Assembly (NCBI GenBank): GCA_944386725.1
Contig: CALXCE010000007.1
Span: 1 to 47,810, forward strand
Length of the DNA stretch: 47,810 nt
Reading direction: 5' to 3'
DNA from: an uncultured Clostridia bacterium
GTDB taxonomy: Bacteria; Bacillota; Clostridia; TANB77; CAG-508
Part shown: one piece after another, positions 18,468 to 27,526 of the stretch
Layout: the number at the start of each line of letters is the position of its first letter
Numbering within the stretch: the first letter of the stretch is position 1
Program-made: the position numbers and the translations under genes
The notes under the pieces: model-generated
Seen by the model: only the letters and a program-made list of their open reading frames with translations
Databases searched by the model: none
Told to the model about the DNA's origin: nothing

Positions 18468-20351
18468 TTACACTTTCACTTTTTCCTGCTTAATTTCATA
18501 TTGGTCAGAATCTAATCTTAGGTTTACATTATAATAAGGATCACCTTTTTTCTTATAGTCTCCCCATTTTTTATCAAACAAATCAATTTCGTTTTGAAAC
18601 CTCTTTTGTTTTTCTGGCGTATTATCATGACCTCTTGATTTTGATTCATAATGAATAAGCTCTATAAAAGGATTGTAAATAACTAGTTTACCTGATTGTA
18701 TTATTTTTAAACAAAAATCAATATCGTTAAATGCTACTGCAAATTCTTCGTCCATATATCCTACTTCTTCATAAATCGAACGCTTTGCCATCATACAAGC
18801 AGCTGTAACAGCACTTAAATTTTGTATATGACTTTCCCTTGCAAAATAGCCATGAGCCTTTTTATATAATCCTTTAAATACATGCCCTGCAACTCCGTAT
18901 ATACCAATAATGGTTCCAGCATGTTGAATCGTTTCATCTGGATAATATAATTTAACTCCAACCGCTCCTACATCTTCTCTTTGGTTCATGCCAATCATTT
19001 TTTCTAACCAATCTGGTGTTAATAATTCTGTATCATTATTTAATTGTACTATATATTCTCCATCTGTATTTCTTACTCCATAATTAATTATTTTTGAATA
19101 ATTAAAACCTTTTTCTGGATAATATAATATTTTTACTTTGTCTTTTCCTTCTAATTCTTTATAATAATTAAAGATTTCCTTTTCCGTACTATTATTTTCT
19201 ATTACTACAATTTCATATTTTTCATAAGTTGTTTTTTCTAAAATGGATTGGATGCATACTTTTAATGTTTTTGCTTCATTCCTATTTGGAATTAGAATAG
19301 TAACTTTTGGTTTTCCTTTTACTTTATAGTCTATTTTATATGTTCCAAGTGTTACTCCATGTGTTACTTCTCCTTCTAATTCCATTCTTTTTAAATGATC
19401 TTGTAAAACTGTTATTCCAGCTTCAAAAGCGTATGGTTTTGCATCCCCACCTGCTTTTGCTGTTGATAATTCATGTACTCTCCAATGATATAAAATCTTT
19501 GGTATATGTTTTATATTTTTAGCAATTTCAGCCATTCGAATAATAATATCATAATCCTGTGCCCCATCATATTTGCTTCTTTCGCCACCTAATTTTTCCA
19601 TTAAATCTTTTCTAAACACACTAAAATGACAAATATAATTATTGGATCTTAATGTATCAATTGCAAAATCGGGTTTAAAATGTGGATCAAATCTTGGTTT
19701 ATCTATTGTTGTAATTTTATCTTCATCTGTGTAAATAAACTCAATACTAGGATCTTCATTAATTGCCTTTACTACTTCATATAAACAATTTACTGGTAAT
19801 AAATCATCATGGTCTAATAGTGCTATATAATCCCCTGATGCATTTTTTAATGCTTCATTTGTATTTCCAGCAATCCCTAAGTTTTTTCCAGTATAATGAT
19901 ATTTAATTCTATTATCTTTTTTGCAGATATCTTCTATTTGTTTATTTTTTTCAGGACTTCCATCTTCTAAACAAAGTTCCCAATTAGAATACGTTTGATC
20001 AATCATGTAATGCACTAATTCTCTAAAAAAGTTAATTGGCGTATTATACATCGGTACTAATATACTAATTTTAGGATTTAATTTAAATTTTGTTTTTCTT
20101 TGTTCTTCTAATTCTTCTTTGGTTGGATCATTTAACTTCATCCAAATTTCATATGGTGTATTGGTTGTTCCATTTTTCACATTATTATTAATAATATTCC
20201 ATGTTTTTTTCCATCCATTGTTTTTTAATAAACAAAAGAATTTTTTTATATTACTTGGTTTTAGTCCATGTATAATCCTATTTATTTTTCTTAAAACTTG
20301 TCTTACTTTTCCTCCCTCTGGAAAAAATTTATCTCTTAATCTTACACTCAT
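18468..20351 (-). CDS. Large two-domain GT2 glycosyltransferase
   Basis: A 627-residue protein with two GT2 catalytic modules. The first begins near residue 92 (KISILVPMYNTP, LCLEDGSPEKN, IALLDHDDLLP, IYTDEDKI). The second starts near residue 350 (KVTILIPNRNEAKTL, VIENNSTEKE, YIVQLNNDTELLTP, AVAFNDIDFCLKI). This layout is common among O-antigen and rhamnan-type transferases that add two or more residues. Its ATG overlaps the stop of the methyltransferase gene (ATGA). With rfbA/rfbD nearby, rhamnose is a plausible donor, but nothing in the motifs fixes it. Confidence 0.9.
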   Translation of the reverse strand: MSVRLRDKFFPEGGKVRQVLRKINRIIHGLKPSNIKKFFCLLKNNGWKKTWNIINNNVKNGTTNTPYEIWMKLNDPTKEELEEQRKTKFKLNPKISILVPMYNTPINFFRELVHYMIDQTYSNWELCLEDGSPEKNKQIEDICKKDNRIKYHYTGKNLGIAGNTNEALKNASGDYIALLDHDDLLPVNCLYEVVKAINEDPSIEFIYTDEDKITTIDKPRFDPHFKPDFAIDTLRSNNYICHFSVFRKDLMEKLGGERSKYDGAQDYDIIIRMAEIAKNIKHIPKILYHWRVHELSTAKAGGDAKPYAFEAGITVLQDHLKRMELEGEVTHGVTLGTYKIDYKVKGKPKVTILIPNRNEAKTLKVCIQSILEKTTYEKYEIVVIENNSTEKEIFNYYKELEGKDKVKILYYPEKGFNYSKIINYGVRNTDGEYIVQLNNDTELLTPDWLEKMIGMNQREDVGAVGVKLYYPDETIQHAGTIIGIYGVAGHVFKGLYKKAHGYFARESHIQNLSAVTAACMMAKRSIYEEVGYMDEEFAVAFNDIDFCLKIIQSGKLVIYNPFIELIHYESKSRGHDNTPEKQKRFQNEIDLFDKKWGDYKKKGDPYYNVNLRLDSDQYEIKQEKVKV

Positions 20352-22129
20352 TTTATTTTCTTTCCTTTCTTATTTTTTATTTTTTTAATTTTTCTTAATG
20401 TTTCTATTATTTTCCAGCTTCTCGAACTATAAATATTATCTAGTTCACTTTTTAATTCTTGTATAACTTCTTGTAATCTTATTTTTTCTCCCTCTGCAAT
20501 ATTTTTTAAGTTATTATAATGATTCATGGTTGCTACAATCTCTTCTCGATTTACTGTTTTTCTATTAAATATTTCTTTTAACATAACACTATCTATTAAT
20601 TTTTCTCTAAATTCTTCTTCTAATTTTATAAATAAATCTTCATTTTCTGTTATATCATATTTTTGATTTAATATTTCTTTTCTTTCTTTTGTTAGATTGG
20701 AATTTTGTATTGCTCGATAAATAATATATTCTATTGGCATATATTTATCGGTCCATTCTTGATCAAAAACATAAAACTCATCATTTATTAAAAAACAATT
20801 TTTGGGTATAAAATCTAGATAAGCATTTTCAATAAATTTCATTTTTTCTAATTTTCTTGTATCATATTTTTTAATTGTCTCTTTTAATTCAGGATTATTC
20901 TCTATTGGTCGAAAATCTATCGCATCTTGATATAGGATATTAACATATTTTTCAAAATTTTCTATAAAGCTTTTTTCATTTGCTCTTTCTAAAAATATAT
21001 CAAATCTTTCTGCTTTAATATATTTACTAACTATTTCCTCATTTTCTTTTTTTTCTATCATTTTTACATTTGCTTTATGGAATGCTAAATTATTTTTTAG
21101 TATGTTATTTATATGCTCTTGGGCAATTTTGTTGGTAGCTTTTTTTATCACTTCTTCTTCTCTTATAATAGTCATGATTCTATATTTCTCTTTTCTGTAA
21201 TTTGAAAAAGCAATATATTTGATATCATTTTGTTTGGCTTCATTTCCTATTTCTACAAAAAATGAATTAGCAAAAAAATCAAAAATTTCTTTATTCTCGT
21301 CTAACAATTGTAGGTAAACTTCATTTTCTTTAAAATTAAGTAACTCATTTAATTTATAATATTGAAAATTTCTGCTTATATCTTCTTTGGTTATAGTATA
21401 ATCTTTTGAATATATTAGGTTGGGCATTTTATAATCTGGCAAAGCATAGTAAAATTTGTAATTCTTATAGCCAATTTCTTCTATTATTTCTTTTAATTGT
21501 TTTTCACTAAAAAGTTTACTTCCATTTTTTGTTCTTTCTTCAATTAGATTTTTATATTCCAAAGTACTTTCTAAATCTTTTTTTCCATTCCAATATTTCA
21601 TTCCAAATTTATTATCAGTCGCAAGTAAAATCTTTCCATTTTCTTTTAACATTTTTGAAGCAAGTAATAATAAATCTTTTTCTGGATTGTCGCTTTTTGG
21701 CAACCATTTGCTGGCTTTTTCTATTTGTCCTATTATCATTACATAATCAAATTGTTTGTCTATTTGTACCTCTTCTAAATTTCCAACTATACATTCTAAG
21801 TTTTCTTTATCTGAATGTCTTTTAGCCATTATTTTTGCTTTTTCTCTTGACAATTCTACACTAATAACATTTTTACAAAGAGCACATAAATAGCCTGTAA
21901 TTTCTCCGTAATTAGCTCCAATCTCAAGTATTTCTGCATTTGCTTTTAATGGATACCAATTTATAACATTTTTTCTGATTCCAGATAAAGCAAGCATTAA
22001 TTCTATGCTCGTATCACCTTCTTTTGCAATTTCATAATTTCCTATATTTTTTTCTATTTTGCTATTTAGTTCTTTTTCTTCTGTCACTAATATTTCTTCT
22101 TCTTTGCAAAATTCCAAATTTAACTTCAT
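20348..22129 (-). CDS. SAM-dependent methyltransferase with C-terminal coiled coil
   Basis: A 593-residue protein whose residues about 60-230 form a class I methyltransferase: EILEIGANYGEITGYL is the SAM-binding glycine loop, VISVELSREKAKI the acidic loop and FDYVMIIGQIE the third strand. The middle (about 280-500) is an uncharacterised domain with DFIPKNCFLINDEFYVFDQEW. The last 70 residues are a coiled coil ending in SSRSWKIIETLRK, a tail also found in the preceding gene. The start is supported by AGAGGGGAG 7 bases before the ATG, even though this gives a 68-base overlap with the upstream ORF. It could methylate a glycan end to stop chain growth, as in some Wzm/Wzt systems; this is inference. 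Confidence 0.75.
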   Translation of the reverse strand: MKLNLEFCKEEEILVTEEKELNSKIEKNIGNYEIAKEGDTSIELMLALSGIRKNVINWYPLKANAEILEIGANYGEITGYLCALCKNVISVELSREKAKIMAKRHSDKENLECIVGNLEEVQIDKQFDYVMIIGQIEKASKWLPKSDNPEKDLLLLASKMLKENGKILLATDNKFGMKYWNGKKDLESTLEYKNLIEERTKNGSKLFSEKQLKEIIEEIGYKNYKFYYALPDYKMPNLIYSKDYTITKEDISRNFQYYKLNELLNFKENEVYLQLLDENKEIFDFFANSFFVEIGNEAKQNDIKYIAFSNYRKEKYRIMTIIREEEVIKKATNKIAQEHINNILKNNLAFHKANVKMIEKKENEEIVSKYIKAERFDIFLERANEKSFIENFEKYVNILYQDAIDFRPIENNPELKETIKKYDTRKLEKMKFIENAYLDFIPKNCFLINDEFYVFDQEWTDKYMPIEYIIYRAIQNSNLTKERKEILNQKYDITENEDLFIKLEEEFREKLIDSVMLKEIFNRKTVNREEIVATMNHYNNLKNIAEGEKIRLQEVIQELKSELDNIYSSRSWKIIETLRKIKKIKNKKGKKIK

Positions 22130-23378
22130 TGTGGAACTCCCCTCTTTTGACTAATAACCATTTATTTTTTCTATTTCGAAAATCCCTTATTGGCTTCGTT
22201 ATTTTCCATGACCTAGAATTTGTAATTTTATTGAGTTCGTTGATTACTTCTTGTTTTTCTAATTCTAACTTTCCTTTCTCTTGCTCTAACCATTCTATTT
22301 CTGTTAATGGACTATATAATAAAAGTTTGTCAAACTTTTTTGCATTTTCTATATTAAAAGCAACAGACTTATCAATTGGCTTAGTAATACTATATCCATT
22401 ACTAAGAAGCCATTGATTTAATATTTTTATAAAATCTTCTTCTGTTTCTAATTCTACGTTAGTTGGATTCATTTTCTGTAATCTGTTTTTATAGTCATTT
22501 GCAAACTTAGGCTTATGGATCAATGCATGATAGATAAGCGAATAAAAATATTCTTCTTCTGCTATTGTATAAAATCCTTTTTCATTATATCTTCTATTGT
22601 CTAAAATTTTTCTTTCCATTTGATAATAATAATAGCTATCCCCAACATACCTTAAATCAAAAAATGCAAATTTATCTTCTACTTTTACCTTATAATGAAC
22701 TCTATAATCTTCTGGAAAGACTTTTTTAGCATTTAATACATAAGCTGCATTTTCATAAGAATCACAAATAATATCAATATCATTATGTTCATTTACATAG
22801 ATTTCTTCTGGAAGTGTTTCATAATTTCTAATAATTGTATAGTTAATACAATTATTTAATACATAAAACATTTCTTCTACCGTCTTAAATCCATTTTGTC
22901 CTATTAATTCTTGTTCTAAATTCACTACTTTGGTTTCTTGTTTTTTGTCTATATCTTTTAGATAGTCTTCTACATTTTTTCCTAATAACAATGTTAAATC
23001 ATGATTTGTTTCCATTTCTGAATTCGTTGCATGTACCTTATGACCTCCCCCTGTTAATTCTCTATAATAGGTCTTTTTGTCAAACATATTGGTATTTACA
23101 ACTTGAATTCCTTTACTTGTTTCTCTTTCTTCATAGTTTGAATTTTCTAGTTCAACAATTATTAACAAAAACTCTCCATTACCACAATGTTGTTCTTTTC
23201 CAGAATTTTTTGGTAGATTCGTTCCATAGAATCTTGATAAATTTTGAGAAAAGTTTTCTTTATTCCATTTTATATGATATAACCCTATGATATGGAAATT
23301 CTTTTTTATATCCTCAAGTATTTCTTTTTCCTTATATCTTGCATTTTCCCATAGTATAAATAAATGTATTTCTTTCAT
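22062..23378 (-). CDS. Uncharacterised glycan-cluster protein with NTase-like segment
   Basis: A 438-residue protein I do not recognise with confidence. Residues about 190-310 carry EIYVNEHNDIDIICDSYENA and FAFFDLRYVGDSYYY, which look like the DxD strand of a nucleotidyltransferase or kinase-like fold. The N-terminal 150 residues start LFILWENARYKEKEILEDI and resemble stand-alone proteins often found in surface-polysaccharide loci. The C-terminus is a coiled coil followed by NSRSWKITKPIRD, a tail shared with the methyltransferase encoded next. The final 22 or so residues overlap that gene, so the true end may be earlier if an A has been lost from the A6 run near 22167-22172. Confidence 0.55.
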   Translation of the reverse strand: MKEIHLFILWENARYKEKEILEDIKKNFHIIGLYHIKWNKENFSQNLSRFYGTNLPKNSGKEQHCGNGEFLLIIVELENSNYEERETSKGIQVVNTNMFDKKTYYRELTGGGHKVHATNSEMETNHDLTLLLGKNVEDYLKDIDKKQETKVVNLEQELIGQNGFKTVEEMFYVLNNCINYTIIRNYETLPEEIYVNEHNDIDIICDSYENAAYVLNAKKVFPEDYRVHYKVKVEDKFAFFDLRYVGDSYYYYQMERKILDNRRYNEKGFYTIAEEEYFYSLIYHALIHKPKFANDYKNRLQKMNPTNVELETEEDFIKILNQWLLSNGYSITKPIDKSVAFNIENAKKFDKLLLYSPLTEIEWLEQEKGKLELEKQEVINELNKITNSRSWKITKPIRDFRNRKNKWLLVKRGEFHNEVKFGILQRRRNISDRRKRTK

Positions 23379-23386
23379 TTTTACTC

Positions 23387-24718
23387 CTACTCATCAATTT
23401 TGGTAAAATATACCTCTGTGTCTAAATTATAATATCCTACGAATTTTTTACTTGACATTACCTCAAATATCATCAAATCGTAATTTCGATTCAATACTAC
23501 GATTTCCCCATTATAATCATATCTACTACAACTTAAGGATAAGGTATATTTTCCTGGTGCTAATTGGAATTTTTGTTTAAATTCACAAATATAGGTATTT
23601 CCCTTTTTGCAATTTCCTGTATAATAGTTTAAAAAATTTGTATTTGTTCCACAAATTTCTTTTCCATTAAAATCTTTTATTGTCATTGAAAAAGTTGGAC
23701 ATTCTATATTTTCATTGAATTTAGCTTTTAGTTTTACTACAACTTCTTCTTGACTGTCAATAATACTAGTTGGCTCTCCTCTATTGTTAAAAATTCCAAA
23801 ATCAATAATTTCCGCTTCTCCATTTCCATATTTTATTACATCTGGATTAACGGTAAAGTATTTTTTCCATTCCACCTTATCATCATTTACTCCCAAAATA
23901 GCTTCTGATTTTTTTACATTATTTGTTTTTTCTTGCGTTAAATCTTGTTCTTTTAACATGCCTGTAATTAATTTTTTATAATTCTCTACCCCCCCTTTTA
24001 CACCACCATCAAAGATTTTCTTTCCTGCATTCATAATAATGGTTCTATTACAGTTATTTAAAATATCATTAATACTATGTGTAACAAATATAATCGTTTT
24101 ACCCTCTTTTTTTAATTGTTCAAACTTCTTAAAACATTTTAATTGAAAAGCCATATCTCCTACTGATAATACTTCATCTACAATTAAAATATCTGGATCT
24201 ACATTGATTGCACAAGCAAATGCTAAGCGGGCAAACATTCCTGATGAATAAGTTCTTACAGGTTGATCTATATGATCTCCAATATCTGCAAATGCTATTA
24301 TTTCTGGTTTTTTTTGTTCTATTTCTTCCTTCGATAACCCCATAACTTGTCCATGTTGATAGATATTTTCAATTCCTGTTAAATCCATGTTAAAAGCTGC
24401 ACCTAATTCTAGTAATGAACTTATTTTTCCTTTAATTTCAATTGTTCCACTAGTTGGTGTTACGACTCCGGTAATCATTTTTAATAAAGTTGATTTTCCT
24501 GCACCATTTTTTCCTAAAATTCCCAAGACTTCACCTTTTTTTAATTCTAGTGAAAAGTCATCTAATGCTTTAAATACGCCATGTCTTTTTATAGCTGGTA
24601 TCAAAGTTTCGATTAATCTATCTTGTTTTCTAGTAAACATTTTATAATTTTTGCATAAATGCTCTATTTTTACAATTGCTTCTTCGTCTTCATTATTTTT
24701 GCTATTTTGTTTTTCCAC
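23387..24718 (-). CDS. wzt: ABC transporter ATPase for polysaccharide export (Wzt-like)
   Basis: ATP-binding subunit of an ABC-2 glycan or teichoic-acid exporter. Residues about 10-250 are the nucleotide-binding domain with Walker A GKNGAGKST, signature YSSGMFARLA, Walker B ILIVDEVLSVGD and switch VTHS. The long N-terminal helix-rich EHLCKNYKMFTRKQDRL is typical of the TagH/Wzt group. The C-terminal 160 residues (from about 290) have the beta-rich Wzt_C pattern (FGIFNNRGEPT, FSMTIKDFNGKEICGTNT) that binds the modified end of the glycan. The permease partner lies two genes upstream, separated by a glycosyltransferase gene. Confidence 0.94.
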   Translation of the reverse strand: MEKQNSKNNEDEEAIVKIEHLCKNYKMFTRKQDRLIETLIPAIKRHGVFKALDDFSLELKKGEVLGILGKNGAGKSTLLKMITGVVTPTSGTIEIKGKISSLLELGAAFNMDLTGIENIYQHGQVMGLSKEEIEQKKPEIIAFADIGDHIDQPVRTYSSGMFARLAFACAINVDPDILIVDEVLSVGDMAFQLKCFKKFEQLKKEGKTIIFVTHSINDILNNCNRTIIMNAGKKIFDGGVKGGVENYKKLITGMLKEQDLTQEKTNNVKKSEAILGVNDDKVEWKKYFTVNPDVIKYGNGEAEIIDFGIFNNRGEPTSIIDSQEEVVVKLKAKFNENIECPTFSMTIKDFNGKEICGTNTNFLNYYTGNCKKGNTYICEFKQKFQLAPGKYTLSLSCSRYDYNGEIVVLNRNYDLMIFEVMSSKKFVGYYNLDTEVYFTKIDE

Positions 24719-24739
24719 TTTAGTATTTCCTCCTTGCCA

Positions 24740-25732
24740 TTACCTTTTTCCTAATAATTTTAATATACCATATCTAATCTTAAACAAACCTTTTGCAAAA
24801 AATGGCATATTCATAATTAAGAAATTTTCTAGATAATACACAAATGTTTCTGTTTTATACAATCTGTGAAATACTTCCCAATTTCTAAAATTAAAGTTTT
24901 TCTTTTTTTCTATCATTTTGAAATAGTTATAAGATCGTGTATTTAATTCTTGCAATTCTTTTGGGAATTTTTCATTATTTTCTACATAAGTACCAAAGAC
25001 TCCTAATTTTACTTCAATAAATAAGTTTCTTACTTGTTCTAATTTTGTAAATTTATGAGATATTTTATTAGTTCCTATTTCATTATTGCCATGTTGTCTA
25101 TATTTTATATATTTCTCTGGCATATAAACTAGTTTTCCATTTAGCGAAATTATAAGACCTATCCAATGATCATGTACTACATATTTAGATTTTGAAGGAA
25201 ATGGTAACATAGTATCAATCCATTCTTTTTTAGACATCACTGTACACCCTGTTACACAATTATATAAGTAATTTACTTGATAACTATTTATATATTTTTT
25301 TATCTTTCTATTTAATCGCATGAACTCGTTAAAAGATGGATATATAGTATTTAATTCTTGGTCTACTACCTCTAAATCTCCAAATACTAGATCCGCATTT
25401 GCTTCTTTCAACAACTTATAATTTTTTTCTACTTTTTCTGGAAGCCATACATCATCTTGGTCAGATAGCATATAAATATTGTTTTGAACTTGTTTTAATA
25501 AAAATTCAAAGTTTTTAATATATCCTAAGTTTTTTTCTTGGTAAAATACTTTTATTCTTTTATCTTTTTGCTCATACTCTTTCAAGATTTCTCTAGTAGA
25601 ATCTTTTGAGCAGTCATCTGATATGATTAATTGTATATTTTGATATGTTTGATTTAATATACTATCTATTTGTTCTTTTAAATATTTTTCCCCATTATAG
25701 GTAGTTAATAATATATCAATTTTTTCATCCAT
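24740..25732 (-). CDS. GT2 family glycosyltransferase, rhamnosyltransferase-like
   Basis: A 330-residue GT2 enzyme inserted between the two exporter subunits. Motifs: DILLTTYNGEKYLKEQIDSIL, SDDCSKDSTREIL, MLSDQDDVWLPEKVEK (metal site) and HDHWIGLIISLNGK. It closely resembles the product of 30000-30980 (same ILLTTYN, QTYQN, SDD and DDxWxPQKVEK-type segments), so the two are paralogues. Such sequences are often annotated as rhamnosyltransferases; the donor cannot be proved here. Confidence 0.88.
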   Translation of the reverse strand: MDEKIDILLTTYNGEKYLKEQIDSILNQTYQNIQLIISDDCSKDSTREILKEYEQKDKRIKVFYQEKNLGYIKNFEFLLKQVQNNIYMLSDQDDVWLPEKVEKNYKLLKEANADLVFGDLEVVDQELNTIYPSFNEFMRLNRKIKKYINSYQVNYLYNCVTGCTVMSKKEWIDTMLPFPSKSKYVVHDHWIGLIISLNGKLVYMPEKYIKYRQHGNNEIGTNKISHKFTKLEQVRNLFIEVKLGVFGTYVENNEKFPKELQELNTRSYNYFKMIEKKKNFNFRNWEVFHRLYKTETFVYYLENFLIMNMPFFAKGLFKIRYGILKLLGKR

Positions 25733-25750
25733 TTTTCTTTTCCTTTCTTT

Positions 25751-26542
25751 CTATAATACATCCGCAAAATCTTTTTTGTTTTTCTTAAATGTATAATTCC
25801 CCCATATAAACATAATAGCTGTAATTATCCAAAAAACAATAGTATAGATTCCATTTTGTTCTGTAACTATATTGCTTGAAATAAAGGCATCTCGGAATCC
25901 TGATACTAAATAATTAAATGGCATACACTTCATTATAGCTAATATAGTAGGATGGTTAGCAAGCATTGACAGATTCCAAACAACTGGTGTAAACCAGAAA
26001 AATAATTGCATCATAATTCCCAATAGTTGTGAAAAATCAGGTACTAATGTTGTAATTGCTGATGTAAATCTTGTAAATGCTATTAAAAAGCTATATGTTG
26101 CAAGAATAATATAAATCACTTGTAAAAAGTTTGGAACATATTTAAATATACAAGCAACTATGATTGCTACAATAAACAAGAATAGAGCTACAAAACTACT
26201 TGCTATAATCGATATAATTGGTATGATATCGACTGGAAATACTACTTTTTTTACTAAATAACTATAAGTTATAATAGAGCTACTCGCATTTAAAACTGTA
26301 TCATTAATACATTGCCACATAGCCATACCTGGTAAAAACCATACCACATATGGATCGTTTCCGCTACTTCCAGTTTTTAATATATATTGGAATACTATAA
26401 CATAGGTAATCATAAATACAAATGGTTGCAAAAATCCCCATATACTACCTAAACTTGTACTTGCAAATCTATTCTTAAAATCATTTTTTCCTAATTGCCA
26501 TACTAATTTTCTGTTTTTATATATTGCTTTTATAAATTCCAT
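25751..26542 (-). CDS. wzm: ABC-2 type polysaccharide export permease (Wzm-like)
   Basis: A 263-residue membrane subunit of the glycan exporter with six hydrophobic helices. The N-terminal cytosolic stretch LGKNDFKNRFASTSLGSIWGFLQP is the typical coupling region of TagG/Wzm permeases, and LVSGFRDAF precedes the last helices. First gene of the long glycan operon, following a well-formed promoter at 26589-26617. Confidence 0.93.
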   Translation of the reverse strand: MEFIKAIYKNRKLVWQLGKNDFKNRFASTSLGSIWGFLQPFVFMITYVIVFQYILKTGSSGNDPYVVWFLPGMAMWQCINDTVLNASSSIITYSYLVKKVVFPVDIIPIISIIASSFVALFLFIVAIIVACIFKYVPNFLQVIYIILATYSFLIAFTRFTSAITTLVPDFSQLLGIMMQLFFWFTPVVWNLSMLANHPTILAIMKCMPFNYLVSGFRDAFISSNIVTEQNGIYTIVFWIITAIMFIWGNYTFKKNKKDFADVL

Positions 26543-26588
26543 AGGTTCTTTTTCATCTCCTATTTTTACTTACATTTTTATATGGTAT

Positions 26589-26617
26589 ATTCTATCTTTA
26601 AATTATATTTTTGTCAA
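26589..26617 (-). promoter_or_regulatory. Sigma-A type promoter of the glycan operon
   Basis: TTGACA (26612-26617) and TAGAAT (26589-26594) are separated by 17 bases on the minus strand, about 45 bases before the wzm start. Confidence 0.75.
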
Positions 26618-26656
26618 TTAATATGGGAAAAAAATGAGTTTTATAATGAAATTTAA

Positions 26657-26727
26657 AAGAGCATTCTATATAAACTTAATCAAAAAGTAATTAACTTTTT
26701 GGATTTTGTTTAAAATAAGACGCTCTT
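26657..26727 (-). terminator. Long imperfect palindrome, probable terminator
   Basis: An inner hairpin (CAAAAAGT at 26681-26688 with ACTTTTTG at 26694-26701) is extended by imperfect arms of about 25 bases whose outer ends AAGAGC (26657-26662) and GCTCTT (26722-26727) pair. It lies 7 bases beyond the stop of the gene at 26735 and separates that unit from wzm. The length and imperfect arms would also suit a small non-autonomous mobile element. Confidence 0.5.
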
Positions 26728-26734
26728 ATTCTTC

Positions 26735-27523
26735 TTATAGTTGTTTTGCTAATTCTATTAAACTATCAAAAATTTCATCATTTGTCATTTTATTTTCTAA
26801 GTTTTCACTTATGAATATTATCATTTTGTTTTCATCCTCAAAATATTCATATGTTTGATATTCTTCTAAATCATTATATCTATTTTCTACTATTTCGCCT
26901 GTTACTACATCTACCATATAGCATTTACTAGATATACTTAATATATATTGCTTGTTTCCTTCTATTATTTTTCTTATTACTTCATCTGCGCTAGATAAAT
27001 CTTCTGTTTTTGTTATTTTCAAATATCCTTCTTGATCTACTTCATATTTTGCTTTTAATTTGCTATTATTATTTAGATAATTTACTATTTTTTTTCTATC
27101 CGCTAAATTTATCCAAATTCCATTTTGCGTTGGGGCCTTTGTTTCATAGATTTTATCTATTTCTTTTAACTCAGGCATTTCCCCATTCATCATGCCACAG
27201 AAGGCAACTTTATAATTAATATTTGGCTTTACATTAATTACCTTCCTTCCGTCACTTTCTGTTTCTATGCAATATAAATCATCTTCTCCTATAATTTTAT
27301 ATTCTTTTTTTAATTCCTCTAATGATGCTTCATTTTTATACATTACGGAATTTTTCTTTGTATTTAGATAATCTTGTATAACACTCTCACTAATTTCATT
27401 TAATTCGGTATTTTCTTCTTCATTAGATTGCTTTGATTTATAATAAAGCAATAGCATCACACAAGATATGGCAAAAATTACTGCTATTATTATAATTAAT
27501 ATATTTTTTTTATTTATTTTCAT
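26735..27523 (-). CDS. Membrane-anchored extracytoplasmic protein of unknown function
   Basis: A 262-residue protein with one N-terminal membrane helix (residues about 7-28) and an acidic linker (SNEEENTELNE). The remainder is soluble, alpha/beta-like and presumably outside the cell, with IWINLADRKKIVNYLN and CYMVDVVTGEIVENRY as recognisable strands. The Cys in the helix is not in a lipobox. I know no family for it. It starts 3 bases after the M14 repeat protein gene and is probably cotranscribed with it. Confidence 0.7.
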   Translation of the reverse strand: MKINKKNILIIIIAVIFAISCVMLLLYYKSKQSNEEENTELNEISESVIQDYLNTKKNSVMYKNEASLEELKKEYKIIGEDDLYCIETESDGRKVINVKPNINYKVAFCGMMNGEMPELKEIDKIYETKAPTQNGIWINLADRKKIVNYLNNNSKLKAKYEVDQEGYLKITKTEDLSSADEVIRKIIEGNKQYILSISSKCYMVDVVTGEIVENRYNDLEEYQTYEYFEDENKMIIFISENLENKMTNDEIFDSLIELAKQL

Positions 27524-27526
27524 TTT

